Assembly (NCBI GenBank): GCA_963842355.1
Contig: CAWJGC010000011.1
Span: forward strand, 248,001 to 312,000
Length of the DNA stretch: 64,000 nucleotides
Direction of reading: 5' to 3'
Source of the DNA: JASHPR01 sp963842355
Lineage (GTDB): Bacteria > Actinomycetota > Actinomycetes > Streptosporangiales > Streptosporangiaceae
Shown: positions 7,637 to 15,597 of the stretch, piece by piece
Numbering within the stretch: position 1 is the first letter of the stretch
Layout: every line of letters starts with the position of its first letter
Program-made: the position numbers and the translations under genes
Notes under the pieces: model-generated
What the model saw: only the letters and a program-made list of their open reading frames with translations
Databases searched by the model: none
Told to the model about the DNA's origin: nothing

Positions 7637-8464
7637 CTAACCCGGCCCAGCCGTCATGCCACGGCGGGCATTGCCTTCCGCTGGCCGTGAGGTGACGCGG
7701 ATGTAGATGGCGGTCGCGTCGTCGTGCTGCTTGCCGTACCCGTGCGCCGGCGGCGGGGATGTGCGCTCGGCGTCCCGGATGCGCTGGATGAGCGCGGCGG
7801 GCCCGTCCCGGTCGAGCACGGCAAAGATCTCCGGCCAGTCGTAACCGTAGTGGTACACCAGCCTGGTCACGCCATCTGTCAGCAACGCGACATGCGCGGG
7901 GCCTTCGGCGGTGCCGGTCCTGGCCTCGTACGCTGCCCGCGGGTTGGTGCTGGCGACCCAGAAACCGCCCGGTGCGTTGCGCTTGGCACGGACCAGGGCA
8001 CGCGTGTACGGGCGGCCACCAGGCTGCAGGTGGTCGACCCGGTCGTCGGTTACCGCCATCACCTCGTCGCCGGTCTTGAGGATCACCGCAGAATCGCCGA
8101 GAACCAGGTAGTCAAGACCGGTTTCGATGGCCCGGACCATCGCGACCGTCGAGGACGGGCTGTCCGGGTTGGCCAGGTCACACGTATCCGCGTGGGCCGC
8201 GCACGTGGCCCCGATCGCAGCGGCCAGGATCTCTGGCAGGCTCTGCCCGCTGAGGATCAGCCCGCTCACCAGCGTCGCGGCGAGCTGGCCCACCAGCCAG
8301 CACACGTCGTGGATACAGCCAGTGTCAACGCCCTCGAAATGAGTTGCCCCGTCCAATACGATCGCCCAGTCAGACCCCGCGGCCGCGTAATCCTCGTTCG
8401 GCCGGGATGGCGTTCCCGCCAATGTCGTCAATTCGGCGCACTTGAACGGCGTGCTCAAGGCCAC
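7637..8464 (-). CDS. PP2C-like protein phosphatase
   Basis: 275 aa from GTG 8464. PP2C metal-binding motifs are present though divergent: SRPNEDYAA near residue 20, WAIVLDGATHF (usual DGMGG replaced by DGATH), DYLVLGDSAVIL (about 118), ALLTDGVTRLVY (about 194) and KQHDDATAIYI near the end. This places it among SpoIIE/PP2C-type Mn/Mg-dependent Ser/Thr phosphatases, single-domain and cytoplasmic. No kinase is next to it. The upstream gap to the GntR gene is divergent and carries the 42-bp palindrome. Confidence 0.83.
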   Translation of the reverse strand: MALSTPFKCAELTTLAGTPSRPNEDYAAAGSDWAIVLDGATHFEGVDTGCIHDVCWLVGQLAATLVSGLILSGQSLPEILAAAIGATCAAHADTCDLANPDSPSSTVAMVRAIETGLDYLVLGDSAVILKTGDEVMAVTDDRVDHLQPGGRPYTRALVRAKRNAPGGFWVASTNPRAAYEARTGTAEGPAHVALLTDGVTRLVYHYGYDWPEIFAVLDRDGPAALIQRIRDAERTSPPPAHGYGKQHDDATAIYIRVTSRPAEGNARRGMTAGPG

Positions 8465-8567
8465 GGGAGCAGACTACTGGCGCTCGTCCCGGCTGGCCGA
8501 GGCGCTCCGCGCCACGCCGTCGGCGAGGCCTGGGCCTGATCCGTTGTTGCGCGTTCATCGACTGCCT

Positions 8568-8609
8568 GTTACCCTCATTCCACTAAGCTCTTAGTGGAAT
8601 GAGAGTAAC
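8568..8609. promoter_or_regulatory. 42-bp near-perfect palindromic operator overlapping the GntR leader
   Basis: Left arm 8568-8587 and right arm 8590-8609 are 20 bp each, separated by 2 bp (ct), with one mismatch between arms. The right arm ends 1 nt before ATG 8611 and would cover the ribosome-binding region. This is the expected place for autoregulation by a YtrA-type GntR repressor, and the palindrome is AT-richer than its surroundings. The size is large for a single dimer site, so two overlapping dimers or an RNA hairpin are possible. Confidence 0.75.
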
Positions 8610-8610
8610 A

Positions 8611-9003
8611 ATGATCGAGTTCCAGCTCGACGAGACGTCGGGCGTCGCCACCTATCTGCAGCTGGTGCAGCAGGTCCATCAGGCCCTGCGGATGGGGATG
8701 CTGGAGCCTGGCGACCAGCTGCCGACCGCGCAGCAGGTGGTCGCCCTGCTGGCCATCAACCCGAACACGGTGCACAAGGCCTACCGTGAGCTGGAGCGGG
8801 AGGGGCTGGTGCGCGCCCGGCCCGGGCTCGGCACGTTCGTCACCCGCGTGCCGCCCGGGACCGACCTGGCCACGCAGGCCCGGTTCCTCGCCGAGCTGAC
8901 CAGCTGGCTCCGCTCGGCGCGCGCGGCGGGCCTAGTCCCCGATGACATCGAGGCGATCTACCGCACCGCGTTCCGCGCCTGCTTCGCCGAGGGGGTCGCG
9001 TGA
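8611..9003 (+). CDS. GntR family transcriptional regulator, YtrA subfamily
   Basis: 130 aa. ATG 8611 gives MIEFQLDETSG, the usual start of YtrA regulators; an in-frame ATG at 8599 lies inside the palindrome and is less likely. The winged helix spans about 10-75: VATYLQLVQQVHQAL, GDQLPTAQQVVALLAINPNT, VHKAYRELEREGLVRARPG, GTFV. There is only a short helical C-terminal region, as in YtrA, and no ligand-binding domain. YtrA regulators usually repress an adjacent ABC exporter operon. The next two genes are exactly that and are translationally coupled (TGATG, then ATGA). Confidence 0.92.
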   Translation: MIEFQLDETSGVATYLQLVQQVHQALRMGMLEPGDQLPTAQQVVALLAINPNTVHKAYRELEREGLVRARPGLGTFVTRVPPGTDLATQARFLAELTSWLRSARAAGLVPDDIEAIYRTAFRACFAEGVA

Positions 9004-9899
9004 TGAGCGCCGTCATCGCCGCCAGCGGCCTGGGCAAGCAGTACCGGCGGACCTGGGCGCTGCGTGACTGCACGCTGGCCATCCCCGACGGCCGCGTCGC
9101 CGGGCTCGTCGGCCCCAACGGCGCGGGCAAGACCACCTTGCTGCGCCTGGCGGCGGGGATGCTCACGCCGACTTGCGGCACGATCGCGGTTCTCGGCGCG
9201 CGCCCGGCGGCCGGCCCGGCGCAGCTGGCCCGGGTCGGTTTCGTCGCCCAGGACACGCCCGTCTACGCCAGGATGACGGTCGCCGCCCACCTCCGCCTCG
9301 GCGCCTGGCTCAATCCCGGCTGGGACGACAACCTGGCGCGGCGGCGGATTGGGCAGCTCGCAATGAATCCGAAGCAGCGCGCCGGATCGCTGTCGGGCGG
9401 GCAGCGGGCCCAGCTCGCCCTCACCCTGGCGCTCGCCAAACGGCCCGAGCTTCTCCTCCTCGACGAGCCGGTCGCCAGCCTCGACCCGCTGGCCCGGCGC
9501 GAGTTCCTGCGGGGCCTGATGGAGGCGGTCGCCGAGCACGGCCTCAGCGTCGTGCTGTCCTCACATTTGGTCGCCGACCTGGAGCGGGTCTGCGACTACC
9601 TGGTAGTTCTCGTCGCCTCCCGGGTGCGGGTCGCCGGCGAGGTCAGCGCGCTGCTGGCGTCGCACCGCCGGCTGTCCGGGCCGCGCCGCGACCCCGGCAC
9701 CCTGCCGGCAGGCCAGGAGGTCATCGAGGAAAGCCACACCGACAAGCAGAGCAACCTGGTGATCCGCACCGACGAGCCGGTCCACGACCCGGCCTGGGCC
9801 GTAAAGCCGGTCAGCATGGAGGACCTGGTGCTGGCCTACATGAGCCGGGCCGGCGATGACATGTCGGGCCGCCGGCCACGACTGGGAGTGGTGTCATGA
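9003..9899 (+). CDS. ABC transporter ATP-binding protein
   Basis: 298 aa from ATG 9003, overlapping the GntR stop by one base (GTG 9000 is an alternative). Walker A GPNGAGKTT, Q-loop FVAQDTPVY, signature LSGGQRAQLALTLALA, Walker B LLLLDEPVASLDP and switch VLSSHLV are intact. The C-terminal 80 residues are the degenerate extension of CcmA/YtrB-like export ATPases. It acts with the permease encoded next under GntR control, probably in drug or cell-wall stress response. Confidence 0.92.
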   Translation: MSAVIAASGLGKQYRRTWALRDCTLAIPDGRVAGLVGPNGAGKTTLLRLAAGMLTPTCGTIAVLGARPAAGPAQLARVGFVAQDTPVYARMTVAAHLRLGAWLNPGWDDNLARRRIGQLAMNPKQRAGSLSGGQRAQLALTLALAKRPELLLLDEPVASLDPLARREFLRGLMEAVAEHGLSVVLSSHLVADLERVCDYLVVLVASRVRVAGEVSALLASHRRLSGPRRDPGTLPAGQEVIEESHTDKQSNLVIRTDEPVHDPAWAVKPVSMEDLVLAYMSRAGDDMSGRRPRLGVVS

Positions 9900-10948
9900 T
9901 CCGGCTCAGCCTGCTCCAGTTCCGCGGCCAGGCCATCACCGCGGCCGCGACGCTGGCCGCGTTCGCGATCCTGCTCGCAGCCACCGGGCCGCACCTGGCC
10001 AGCCTGTACGCCACCAGCGGCATCAACGGCTGTCACCCCGCCAGCTGCGGGGACCTGGCCGGCACCTTCCTCCAGCAGCTCAATGACGCCCGCACCTATT
10101 CGGTGCTGGACATACTCGGCATCATGATCATCCTGGTCACGCCCGCCGTCATCGGCCTGTTCTGGGGCGCGCCGCTGATCGCCCACGAGCTGGAGACCGG
10201 GACCTGCGACCTGGCCTGGAGCCAGTCCATCACCCGGACCCGGTGGCTGGCGGTCAAGCTCACCGTCGGCGGCCTGGCCGCCATCGCCGTCACCGAAGGA
10301 CTGAGCCTGATGCAGGCCTGGTGGGCGGCCCCCATCGGCCGGGCCGTCGGCCACCTCGGCACCACCCACCCCGGCGCCGGGGTCGGCGAGTGGCTCGCCC
10401 TGGGCCGGTTCAGCCCGCTGGTCTTCGCCACCCATGGCATCACCCCGCTCGGCTACGCCGCGTTCGCGTTCGCCCTCGGCGTCACCGCCGGGGCGCTGAT
10501 CCGGCGCACCGTCCCGGCCATGGCCGTCACCCTGGCCATTTTCGCCGCTATCCAGATCGCCATGCCGCTGTGGATCCGCCCGTACGTCTTCCCGGCCCGC
10601 CACACGGTCGTCTCGGTCACCTCGCTGGACTCGCTCCGCCCCGACAGCCTCCCCGGCCAGCCCGGTGCCTGGCTGCTGTCCAGCGAAACCGTCAACGCCG
10701 CCGGGCAGCCAGTCTACGCCGCCCCAGCCGCCTGCCCGCCGCCGCCAGTAACCAAAGAGCTCAGCGGAGACAACGGAGAAGGCACCTACCTTGACTGCCT
10801 GGCCAGCCACGGCATCCGGGAGGCCTTCGGCTACCAGCCCGCCGGCCGCTACTGGCCCTTCCAGTGGACCGAGACCGCGATCTACTTCGCCCTGGCCCTG
10901 GGCATGGCCGGGTACTGTTTCCGGCGGCTCAACCGCCACCTCTCCTGA
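9896..10948 (+). CDS. ABC transporter permease (ABC-2-like)
   Basis: 350 aa; ATG 9896 overlaps the ATPase stop by 4 nt. Membrane segments seen: AITAAATLAAFAILLAATG, VLDILGIMIILVTPAVIGLF, TVGGLAAIAVTEGLSLMQA, AAFAFALGVTAGALI, MAVTLAIFAAIQIAMPLWI and a final IYFALALGMAGYCF. An extracytoplasmic loop of about 100 residues lies before the last segment. The motif LIAHELETGTCDLAWSQSIT matches actinobacterial permeases paired with YtrA regulators. It is the last gene of the three-gene operon. Confidence 0.88.
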   Translation: MIRLSLLQFRGQAITAAATLAAFAILLAATGPHLASLYATSGINGCHPASCGDLAGTFLQQLNDARTYSVLDILGIMIILVTPAVIGLFWGAPLIAHELETGTCDLAWSQSITRTRWLAVKLTVGGLAAIAVTEGLSLMQAWWAAPIGRAVGHLGTTHPGAGVGEWLALGRFSPLVFATHGITPLGYAAFAFALGVTAGALIRRTVPAMAVTLAIFAAIQIAMPLWIRPYVFPARHTVVSVTSLDSLRPDSLPGQPGAWLLSSETVNAAGQPVYAAPAACPPPPVTKELSGDNGEGTYLDCLASHGIREAFGYQPAGRYWPFQWTETAIYFALALGMAGYCFRRLNRHLS

Positions 10949-11157
10949 AAGCAACGCCAACGATCTCGCTGACCGGTCATCTCACGCCCCACCCAGCTAA
11001 CGCGTCCACCGGTCGCATAGCCAAGGGCCCATATCGCGCTGTCATGCGGGTGAGTCGCCGAGCCGGCCCCGACACCGGCCGGGAGGTTGGCGCGCGGCGG
11101 TGCAGTTCGTCATGGCTCCATCATCACCCCGCCACGATGGGGAGATAGGATAACCGC

Positions 11158-12051
11158 GTGCCGCGAGAGAATGGCTCCGACGGCGCGGAAGCCGCGATCT
11201 GCGCGGCCAGAGGGACGAGCCGGGCGGTGATGGACCCAGCGAAGCACCAAGGGCTAGCTTCGCTGTCGGGCTTCCCGTTTGAGGTTCGCACCAGCGCCTC
11301 GACGCGCGAGCAGGCTGGGCAGTTGGCTGACCGGTGCGCTCGGGCCTACTCGTACCTGGGCGACATGCTCGCCTTCCGTCCGCGGTACGCACTGGTTGTG
11401 CTCAACCGGGCCGACTGGTCCGAACGCGCGTCGAACCCTCTGTACGGCATGCCGTACTACAGCGCCGGCAACCTCTTCCTCGCAGGCGAGCCCTCAGACC
11501 TCGTCGCCCGGCTTGAGGAGGTGGCTGGTTCTGCTCCTCCTGGAGCAGCCCAGGTACTCGATCAAGTCTACGGGACAGGTGCCGGCCGCCTGGTGCCCTT
11601 CGCCGACATGCTGGTCGTTCACGAGCTGGCGCACGCCTTCCACGAAGGTGTTCCCTTCGTATTCCCGCGGTCGTGGCTGATGGAGCTCTTCGCCAACATG
11701 GCGCTCTACGCGTTCGTAGTTGCCGATGAACCCGATCGGACCTTGGTTCTCGAGACGCTTCCCCGGGTTGCACTGGAGAACGGCCTGCTCAAGCCGGTCG
11801 CGCGTGACCTCCGCTACTTCGAGGCGTTCTATCCCTACATTGAGCCGCTCACCTACGTCTGGTACCAGTTCCGCCTCACGATGATGGCCAAGGATCTCAT
11901 CGACGGGGCAGGTCCCAACGTGCTCCGCCGCCTCTGGGACGCGTTCGCCCTTTCGGACGAGCAGCTCGCCGGCGTGCTCGGCGGCCGGGTCCACCCGACG
12001 GCGGGCCAGTGGCTGGCATCGTGGAACGAAGTGCACGGCCACGCCGGGTAG
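11158..12051 (+). CDS. Orphan HExxH (gluzincin-like) putative metalloprotein
   Basis: 297 aa from GTG 11158, behind ggggagata; ATG 11230 is an alternative that would remove a poorly ordered N-terminus. Seen: VVHELAHAFHEGV with H155-E156-xx-H159, followed 17 residues later by E176 in WLMELFANMALYAF, the spacing of gluzincin metallopeptidases (two His plus downstream Glu). No signal peptide or membrane segment is visible, so it is probably cytoplasmic. I do not recognise the family. It could be a zinc peptidase or an inactive relative. It is flanked by non-coding DNA upstream and a convergent gene downstream. Confidence 0.7.
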   Translation: MPRENGSDGAEAAICAARGTSRAVMDPAKHQGLASLSGFPFEVRTSASTREQAGQLADRCARAYSYLGDMLAFRPRYALVVLNRADWSERASNPLYGMPYYSAGNLFLAGEPSDLVARLEEVAGSAPPGAAQVLDQVYGTGAGRLVPFADMLVVHELAHAFHEGVPFVFPRSWLMELFANMALYAFVVADEPDRTLVLETLPRVALENGLLKPVARDLRYFEAFYPYIEPLTYVWYQFRLTMMAKDLIDGAGPNVLRRLWDAFALSDEQLAGVLGGRVHPTAGQWLASWNEVHGHAG

Positions 12052-12066
12052 GTTCGCAAGATTGGT

Positions 12067-13569
12067 TCAAGGCCCGGCGCCCGGCCGCTGCGGGCGGTCG
12101 CGGTACGTTCGGTCCACCAGGGTGAGGAACCTCTGCACGTCCTGGAGGTTGGACGCCAGGCCGACCGAGGCCCGAATGGCGCCGCCCGGCCTGCCGATCG
12201 TCTCCATGTACTGGTCCGTCGACCCGGCCTCGAGCCAGCGGGCTTGGGCCACGTCCGCCTCGGTGAGCCCGAACGCGGCCTCGGCGGCGCCAGGATTGCA
12301 GAAGCATCCGGTGCGGACGGAGATCCCGGCCGCGGCAGTGTCGCGCGCCACGGTCCGCACGTCGATGAACGCGCCGACGGGGTCCAGCAGGTTGAACGTG
12401 ACCGTGCCGCCCCGGTCCCGGGTATCGGCGGGCCCGTGGATCCGCGCCATCGGCTGGCCGTTGCTGTGCCGCATGGCCGTGAGCCGGTCCAGCATCCACC
12501 CGGTCAGGCAGGTCACCCGCTGCTGGATCAGGTCGATGCCAATGCCGCCGATCCAGGACAGGCCGAACTCGACGTCCGGGACGTGCAGGAAGCTCGGCGT
12601 GCCGTCCTCGAACCGGGCCTCGTCGTCGGCCGGGGCGTGCCAGTCGCCCTGCACGCTCACCGCCGAGATCGTCCCGCCGGAGAACCAGGGCCGCCGCAGC
12701 CGGGCCAGAGCCTCGCGCCGCGCGATCAGGGAGCCGACGCCGGTCGGATAGCCGAACATCTTGTACCAGCTCACCGGCACGAAGTCCGGATGCACGACGG
12801 ACAGGTCCAGCCGGTGAGCGGGGACGTAGGCCGCCGCGTCGAGCAGCACGTCGTAGCCGTGCTCGTGAGCGACGTCGATCCATCTCAGCGGGTGCCGGAC
12901 CCCGCTGAAGTTGCTCTGCGCCGGGTACGCGAACAGGCCGCGGCGGGCGGACCGCGCGCGAGACGGCCGTACCCGTTCCGCCGGCCGGGCCCGGCCCAGC
13001 GCCGCGCGGACCGCGTCGTCGTCCACCCGCAGATCCGGGCACCGGAGCGGTACGTACTCCGTGACCGCGCCACGCCTACGGGCGAACTCCCGGATGCCGT
13101 TGACGGAGTTGTGGTTGTCGCAGGTCAACACGAACCGGCTGCGCCTGCTGAACCGGTACGCCTCGCCGACGAGCCGGCACGCGGCGCTGGCGTTCGGGGT
13201 GAAGATCACCGCGTACTCGTCCGCCGACGCGCCGAAGTGGTCAAGCACCGCGCGGCGGGCCCGCTCGATCAGCGCCGTCGACGCGGCAGAGGTGGGGTTC
13301 TCCGAGTGCGGGTTCCCGAAGCACCGTCCGTGCAGCCGGGCCGCGTGCTCGCCGAGCTGGGCCTGGGCCGGCAATCCCGCTCCGGTGTAGTCCAGGTAGG
13401 TCTGCCCCTCGGCGTCCAGGTACCAGTACTCCGACGCCCGCAGCGCGTCCAGCGCCTTCGTATCGCGGTAACCGGGATAGGCCGCGCAGAACGCGGGCCA
13501 CTCCGGCAGGTCTTCCGCGGTGCCCCTGACCAGGCAGGTTTCTTCCGCTGGTGTCGCCAGCACCGGCAT
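12067..13569 (-). CDS. Class V aminotransferase, molybdenum-cofactor-sulfurase-like
   Basis: 500 aa from ATG 13569 behind gaggagcaaag. PLP fold type I: YLDYTGAGLPAQAQL (about 58-72), CFGNPHSENPTS, IFTPNASAACRLVGE, LLDAAAYVP and the PLP-lysine motif SWYKMFGYPTGVGSL with K270. The C-terminal RTGCFCNPGAAE (C422, C424) is the sulfur-carrying Cys region of eukaryotic-type MoCo sulfurases. This supports cysteine desulfurase-type chemistry on a cofactor or acceptor. The MOSC domain of full MOCOS proteins is absent. An Arg-rich insert lies around 195-212. No Mo-enzyme gene is adjacent. Confidence 0.85.
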   Translation of the reverse strand: MPVLATPAEETCLVRGTAEDLPEWPAFCAAYPGYRDTKALDALRASEYWYLDAEGQTYLDYTGAGLPAQAQLGEHAARLHGRCFGNPHSENPTSAASTALIERARRAVLDHFGASADEYAVIFTPNASAACRLVGEAYRFSRRSRFVLTCDNHNSVNGIREFARRRGAVTEYVPLRCPDLRVDDDAVRAALGRARPAERVRPSRARSARRGLFAYPAQSNFSGVRHPLRWIDVAHEHGYDVLLDAAAYVPAHRLDLSVVHPDFVPVSWYKMFGYPTGVGSLIARREALARLRRPWFSGGTISAVSVQGDWHAPADDEARFEDGTPSFLHVPDVEFGLSWIGGIGIDLIQQRVTCLTGWMLDRLTAMRHSNGQPMARIHGPADTRDRGGTVTFNLLDPVGAFIDVRTVARDTAAAGISVRTGCFCNPGAAEAAFGLTEADVAQARWLEAGSTDQYMETIGRPGGAIRASVGLASNLQDVQRFLTLVDRTYRDRPQRPGAGP

Positions 13570-13976
13570 CTTTGCTCCTCATCCCCCGGGACTCGGCAGG
13601 CAGCCCTGGACGGGCTGCCTGCCGAGTGATCCCCCCGCAGTATCAACTTGACCAGACCGCGATTGACTCGCGGTTTAGCGCGCATTGACCGGCCATTGCG
13701 CCGCCGGCTCATCCACGCGATGCCGGAGCGACTTGTCATCCTGCCGGAACGGATCACCGTCCCCGCCGTGACACACCGTATAACACTAGCCGGCGGTGAG
13801 TAACAGGGGCCTACCGTTCATGTTCGTCTGGACCGCGACCAGTCTCGCCAAAGGAGCAGGTGAACCGCTATGGCGCTCAGTTTCCGCTTTCCGCCCCGGC
13901 CCCTGGCTCCGTCGCTCGCCTGACCGAAATGTCGGCGGCGGCCGCCAGAGTGGACCCCGTGAGGTGGAGGGGCACT
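13570..13976. other. 407-bp divergent intergenic region
   Basis: It holds the leader hairpin of the minus-strand PLP gene (13591-13627) and a second perfect inverted repeat, accgcga (13656-13662) / tcgcggt (13668-13674). I see no convincing gene in the rest; translated stretches at 13796-13976 have no recognisable similarity and are Arg-rich. Confidence 0.5.
13591..13627 (-). promoter_or_regulatory. 16-bp perfect-arm hairpin in leader of the MoCo-sulfurase-like gene
   Basis: Arms 13591-13606 and 13612-13627 pair without mismatch around a 5-nt loop, 22 nt upstream of the ATG at 13569 and just outside its Shine-Dalgarno sequence. The position fits an operator or an mRNA element controlling translation. 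No T-run follows, so a simple terminator is unlikely. Confidence 0.55.
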
Positions 13977-14204
13977 ATGAGTGCTGTCGACCTGAATCGG
14001 AAGAAGATGGCGTATCAGGAATTCGGCACCCATTCGTACGGGATCTTTGACCCCGACCCGCGAGAGCCTTCGCTCACCGCGTTCGAACGGCGCGATGGCC
14101 AGTACGCCACGCTGGCCAAGGTCACCGGTCTCCAGAGGCTGGAAGCCGAACGGCCGTTCCCGGTGGAGGTCATCCCGGCGCGGCTCCTCGCGGGCCTGCC
14201 GTAG
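13977..14204 (+). pseudogene. Uma2-family (DUF820) C-terminal fragment
   Basis: 75 aa from ATG 13977, behind a good ggaggggc site. The sequence AYQEFGTHSYGIFDPD, then PSLTAFERRDGQY, LAKVTGLQRLEAERPFPVEV and IPARLL matches the C-terminal third of Uma2/DUF820 proteins (restriction-endonuclease fold), where a WVVDPD-like strand carries catalytic acids. The N-terminal two thirds are absent and not found upstream in other frames. It is most likely a remnant left by deletion, though the intact ribosome site means the fragment could be expressed. It ends 37 nt before the conflict locus. Confidence 0.6.
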
Positions 14205-14241
14205 TATCTCGGGGTATCTCCCAGGCGGCAGGAATGGCGGA

Positions 14242-15327
14242 ATGGGTAGCCTCACGGGCAGCCAGGCGAGGCAGCTGAGCGAGGCCCTGCGCGACGCTTT
14301 CCTGCCCGATGCTCTGGACGAACTGTTGTTCTTTGCGCTGAGCCTGCGGCGCGAGGACATCACGATGGCGTCCAATTACCGGGCCCAGGTCTTCCAGGTG
14401 ATCCGCGCCGCGGACGCGGCAGGCTGGATCCTCGATCTCATCGTGGCCGCCCGCGAAGCGCGGCCGCGGAACGCCGATTTGCAGGCCATTGCCGCGGAGT
14501 TTGGCCTCAGCACGGCACCGCAAAGCCTGGAACGCATCATCAGCGAGTCCATTCCTTTTGCGGACGTGAGCATCTGGCGGGCGCGGCTGGGAACTCTCGA
14601 GGGCCAGGTCTGCCGGGTCGAGATCCCGTCAGGCCCGTACACCACGCTGGGCACCGGGTTCCTGGTCGCCGCCGATCTCTGCCTTACGAACTACCACGTC
14701 ATCGAGCCTTTGCTGACGGGCGAAGCCGAGCCGTCGCACGCCCGGATGCGTTTCGATTACCGGCGCGCGGCGGACGGCACCGTAGTCAATACGGGTACCG
14801 AGTTTTCCCTGGCGGACAACTGGCTCGTGGTGGCCCGGCCGCCGAGCCCGGTTGATTTCCGGCCCGACCCTGGCGGACACCTGCCCGCCCCTGATGAGCT
14901 CGATTTCGCGGTGCTGCGCATCCTGGGCGCCCCGGGACGGGAGCGGGTCGGCCGAGGCAGTCAGGTCGAGGACTCGCCCTTCCGGGGCTGGGTCGACCGG
15001 GTCGCGGCCGGCGGGTTCGCCGCGGGCGACCCGTTGTTCCTGCTCCAGCATCCGGCGGGCGCACCGCTCAAGCTCGGGTTCGGCCAGTCTTCCGGGCTCA
15101 ACGCCAACGGGACCCGGCTGCGTCACCAGGTCAATTCCGAAGGGGGATCGTCGGGATCCCCCTGCCTTAACGCGAGTCTGGAGCTTGTCGGCCTGCATCA
15201 CGCGGGCGATCCAAATTTCGACCCTGGCCATAGGCCGGCCTACAATTCGGCCATTCCGGTCCGGGCAATCCTCGATTATCTCGGTAGCTCTTCAGCAATC
15301 GTCAGCATCTTCTCGCCTGCGAAGTGA
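14242..15327 (+). CDS. EAD1 - trypsin-like serine protease fusion (conflict-system effector)
   Basis: 361 aa from ATG 14242. Residues 1-90 are a helical domain (LTGSQARQLSEALRDAFLPD; FQVIRAADAAGWILDLIVAA; AREARPRNADLQAIAAEF) of the effector-associated domain 1 (EAD1) type. Residues about 115-355 are a trypsin-fold protease with H152 (LTNYHVIE), D221 (ELDFAVLRI) and S304 in GSSGSP, the equivalent of GNSGGP. It lacks a signal peptide, so it acts in the cytosol. In comparative-genomic descriptions of vWA-MoxR conflict systems, EAD-fused trypsins are effectors recruited through EAD-EAD contacts. The matching EAD1 is on the ATPase encoded next, which supports that role here; activation is inferred. 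Confidence 0.85.
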   Translation: MGSLTGSQARQLSEALRDAFLPDALDELLFFALSLRREDITMASNYRAQVFQVIRAADAAGWILDLIVAAREARPRNADLQAIAAEFGLSTAPQSLERIISESIPFADVSIWRARLGTLEGQVCRVEIPSGPYTTLGTGFLVAADLCLTNYHVIEPLLTGEAEPSHARMRFDYRRAADGTVVNTGTEFSLADNWLVVARPPSPVDFRPDPGGHLPAPDELDFAVLRILGAPGRERVGRGSQVEDSPFRGWVDRVAAGGFAAGDPLFLLQHPAGAPLKLGFGQSSGLNANGTRLRHQVNSEGGSSGSPCLNASLELVGLHHAGDPNFDPGHRPAYNSAIPVRAILDYLGSSSAIVSIFSPAK

Positions 15328-15597
15328 GGATGGCTCCCCTGCTCGGGCGGCAGTGGTCAGGCGAGCGGCACGACCCGCGCCGCGGATGCCGGTCGAGAGC
15401 AACGCGGCGGGTCTCGCCGGGCCCGCCAACTCAGGCATGGATGGTCCATTGCCTGGCTCTGCGAGTTACCCGGCGGTTGCCCGGAAGCCCCCCGTATGAT
15501 CACGTAGCACGTGGGGAGTTGTCACGGTACCGGCTGGAGACAGGGGCGGGATGAAGGCCGAGGGTTGGCACGGGCGCCGACCGCAGACGAGGCGGGG

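Noticed and set aside
13796..14050. 84-codon frame upstream of the Uma2 fragment
   Set aside because: Does not contain the missing Uma2 N-terminus and is Arg/Ser/Gly-rich; overlaps the better-supported fragment in another frame.
15481..15507. Promoter with tatgat box before the EAD1-MoxR gene
   Set aside because: The -10-like tatgat (15495-15500) is good but no -35 element lies at proper spacing; not strong enough to list as a feature.
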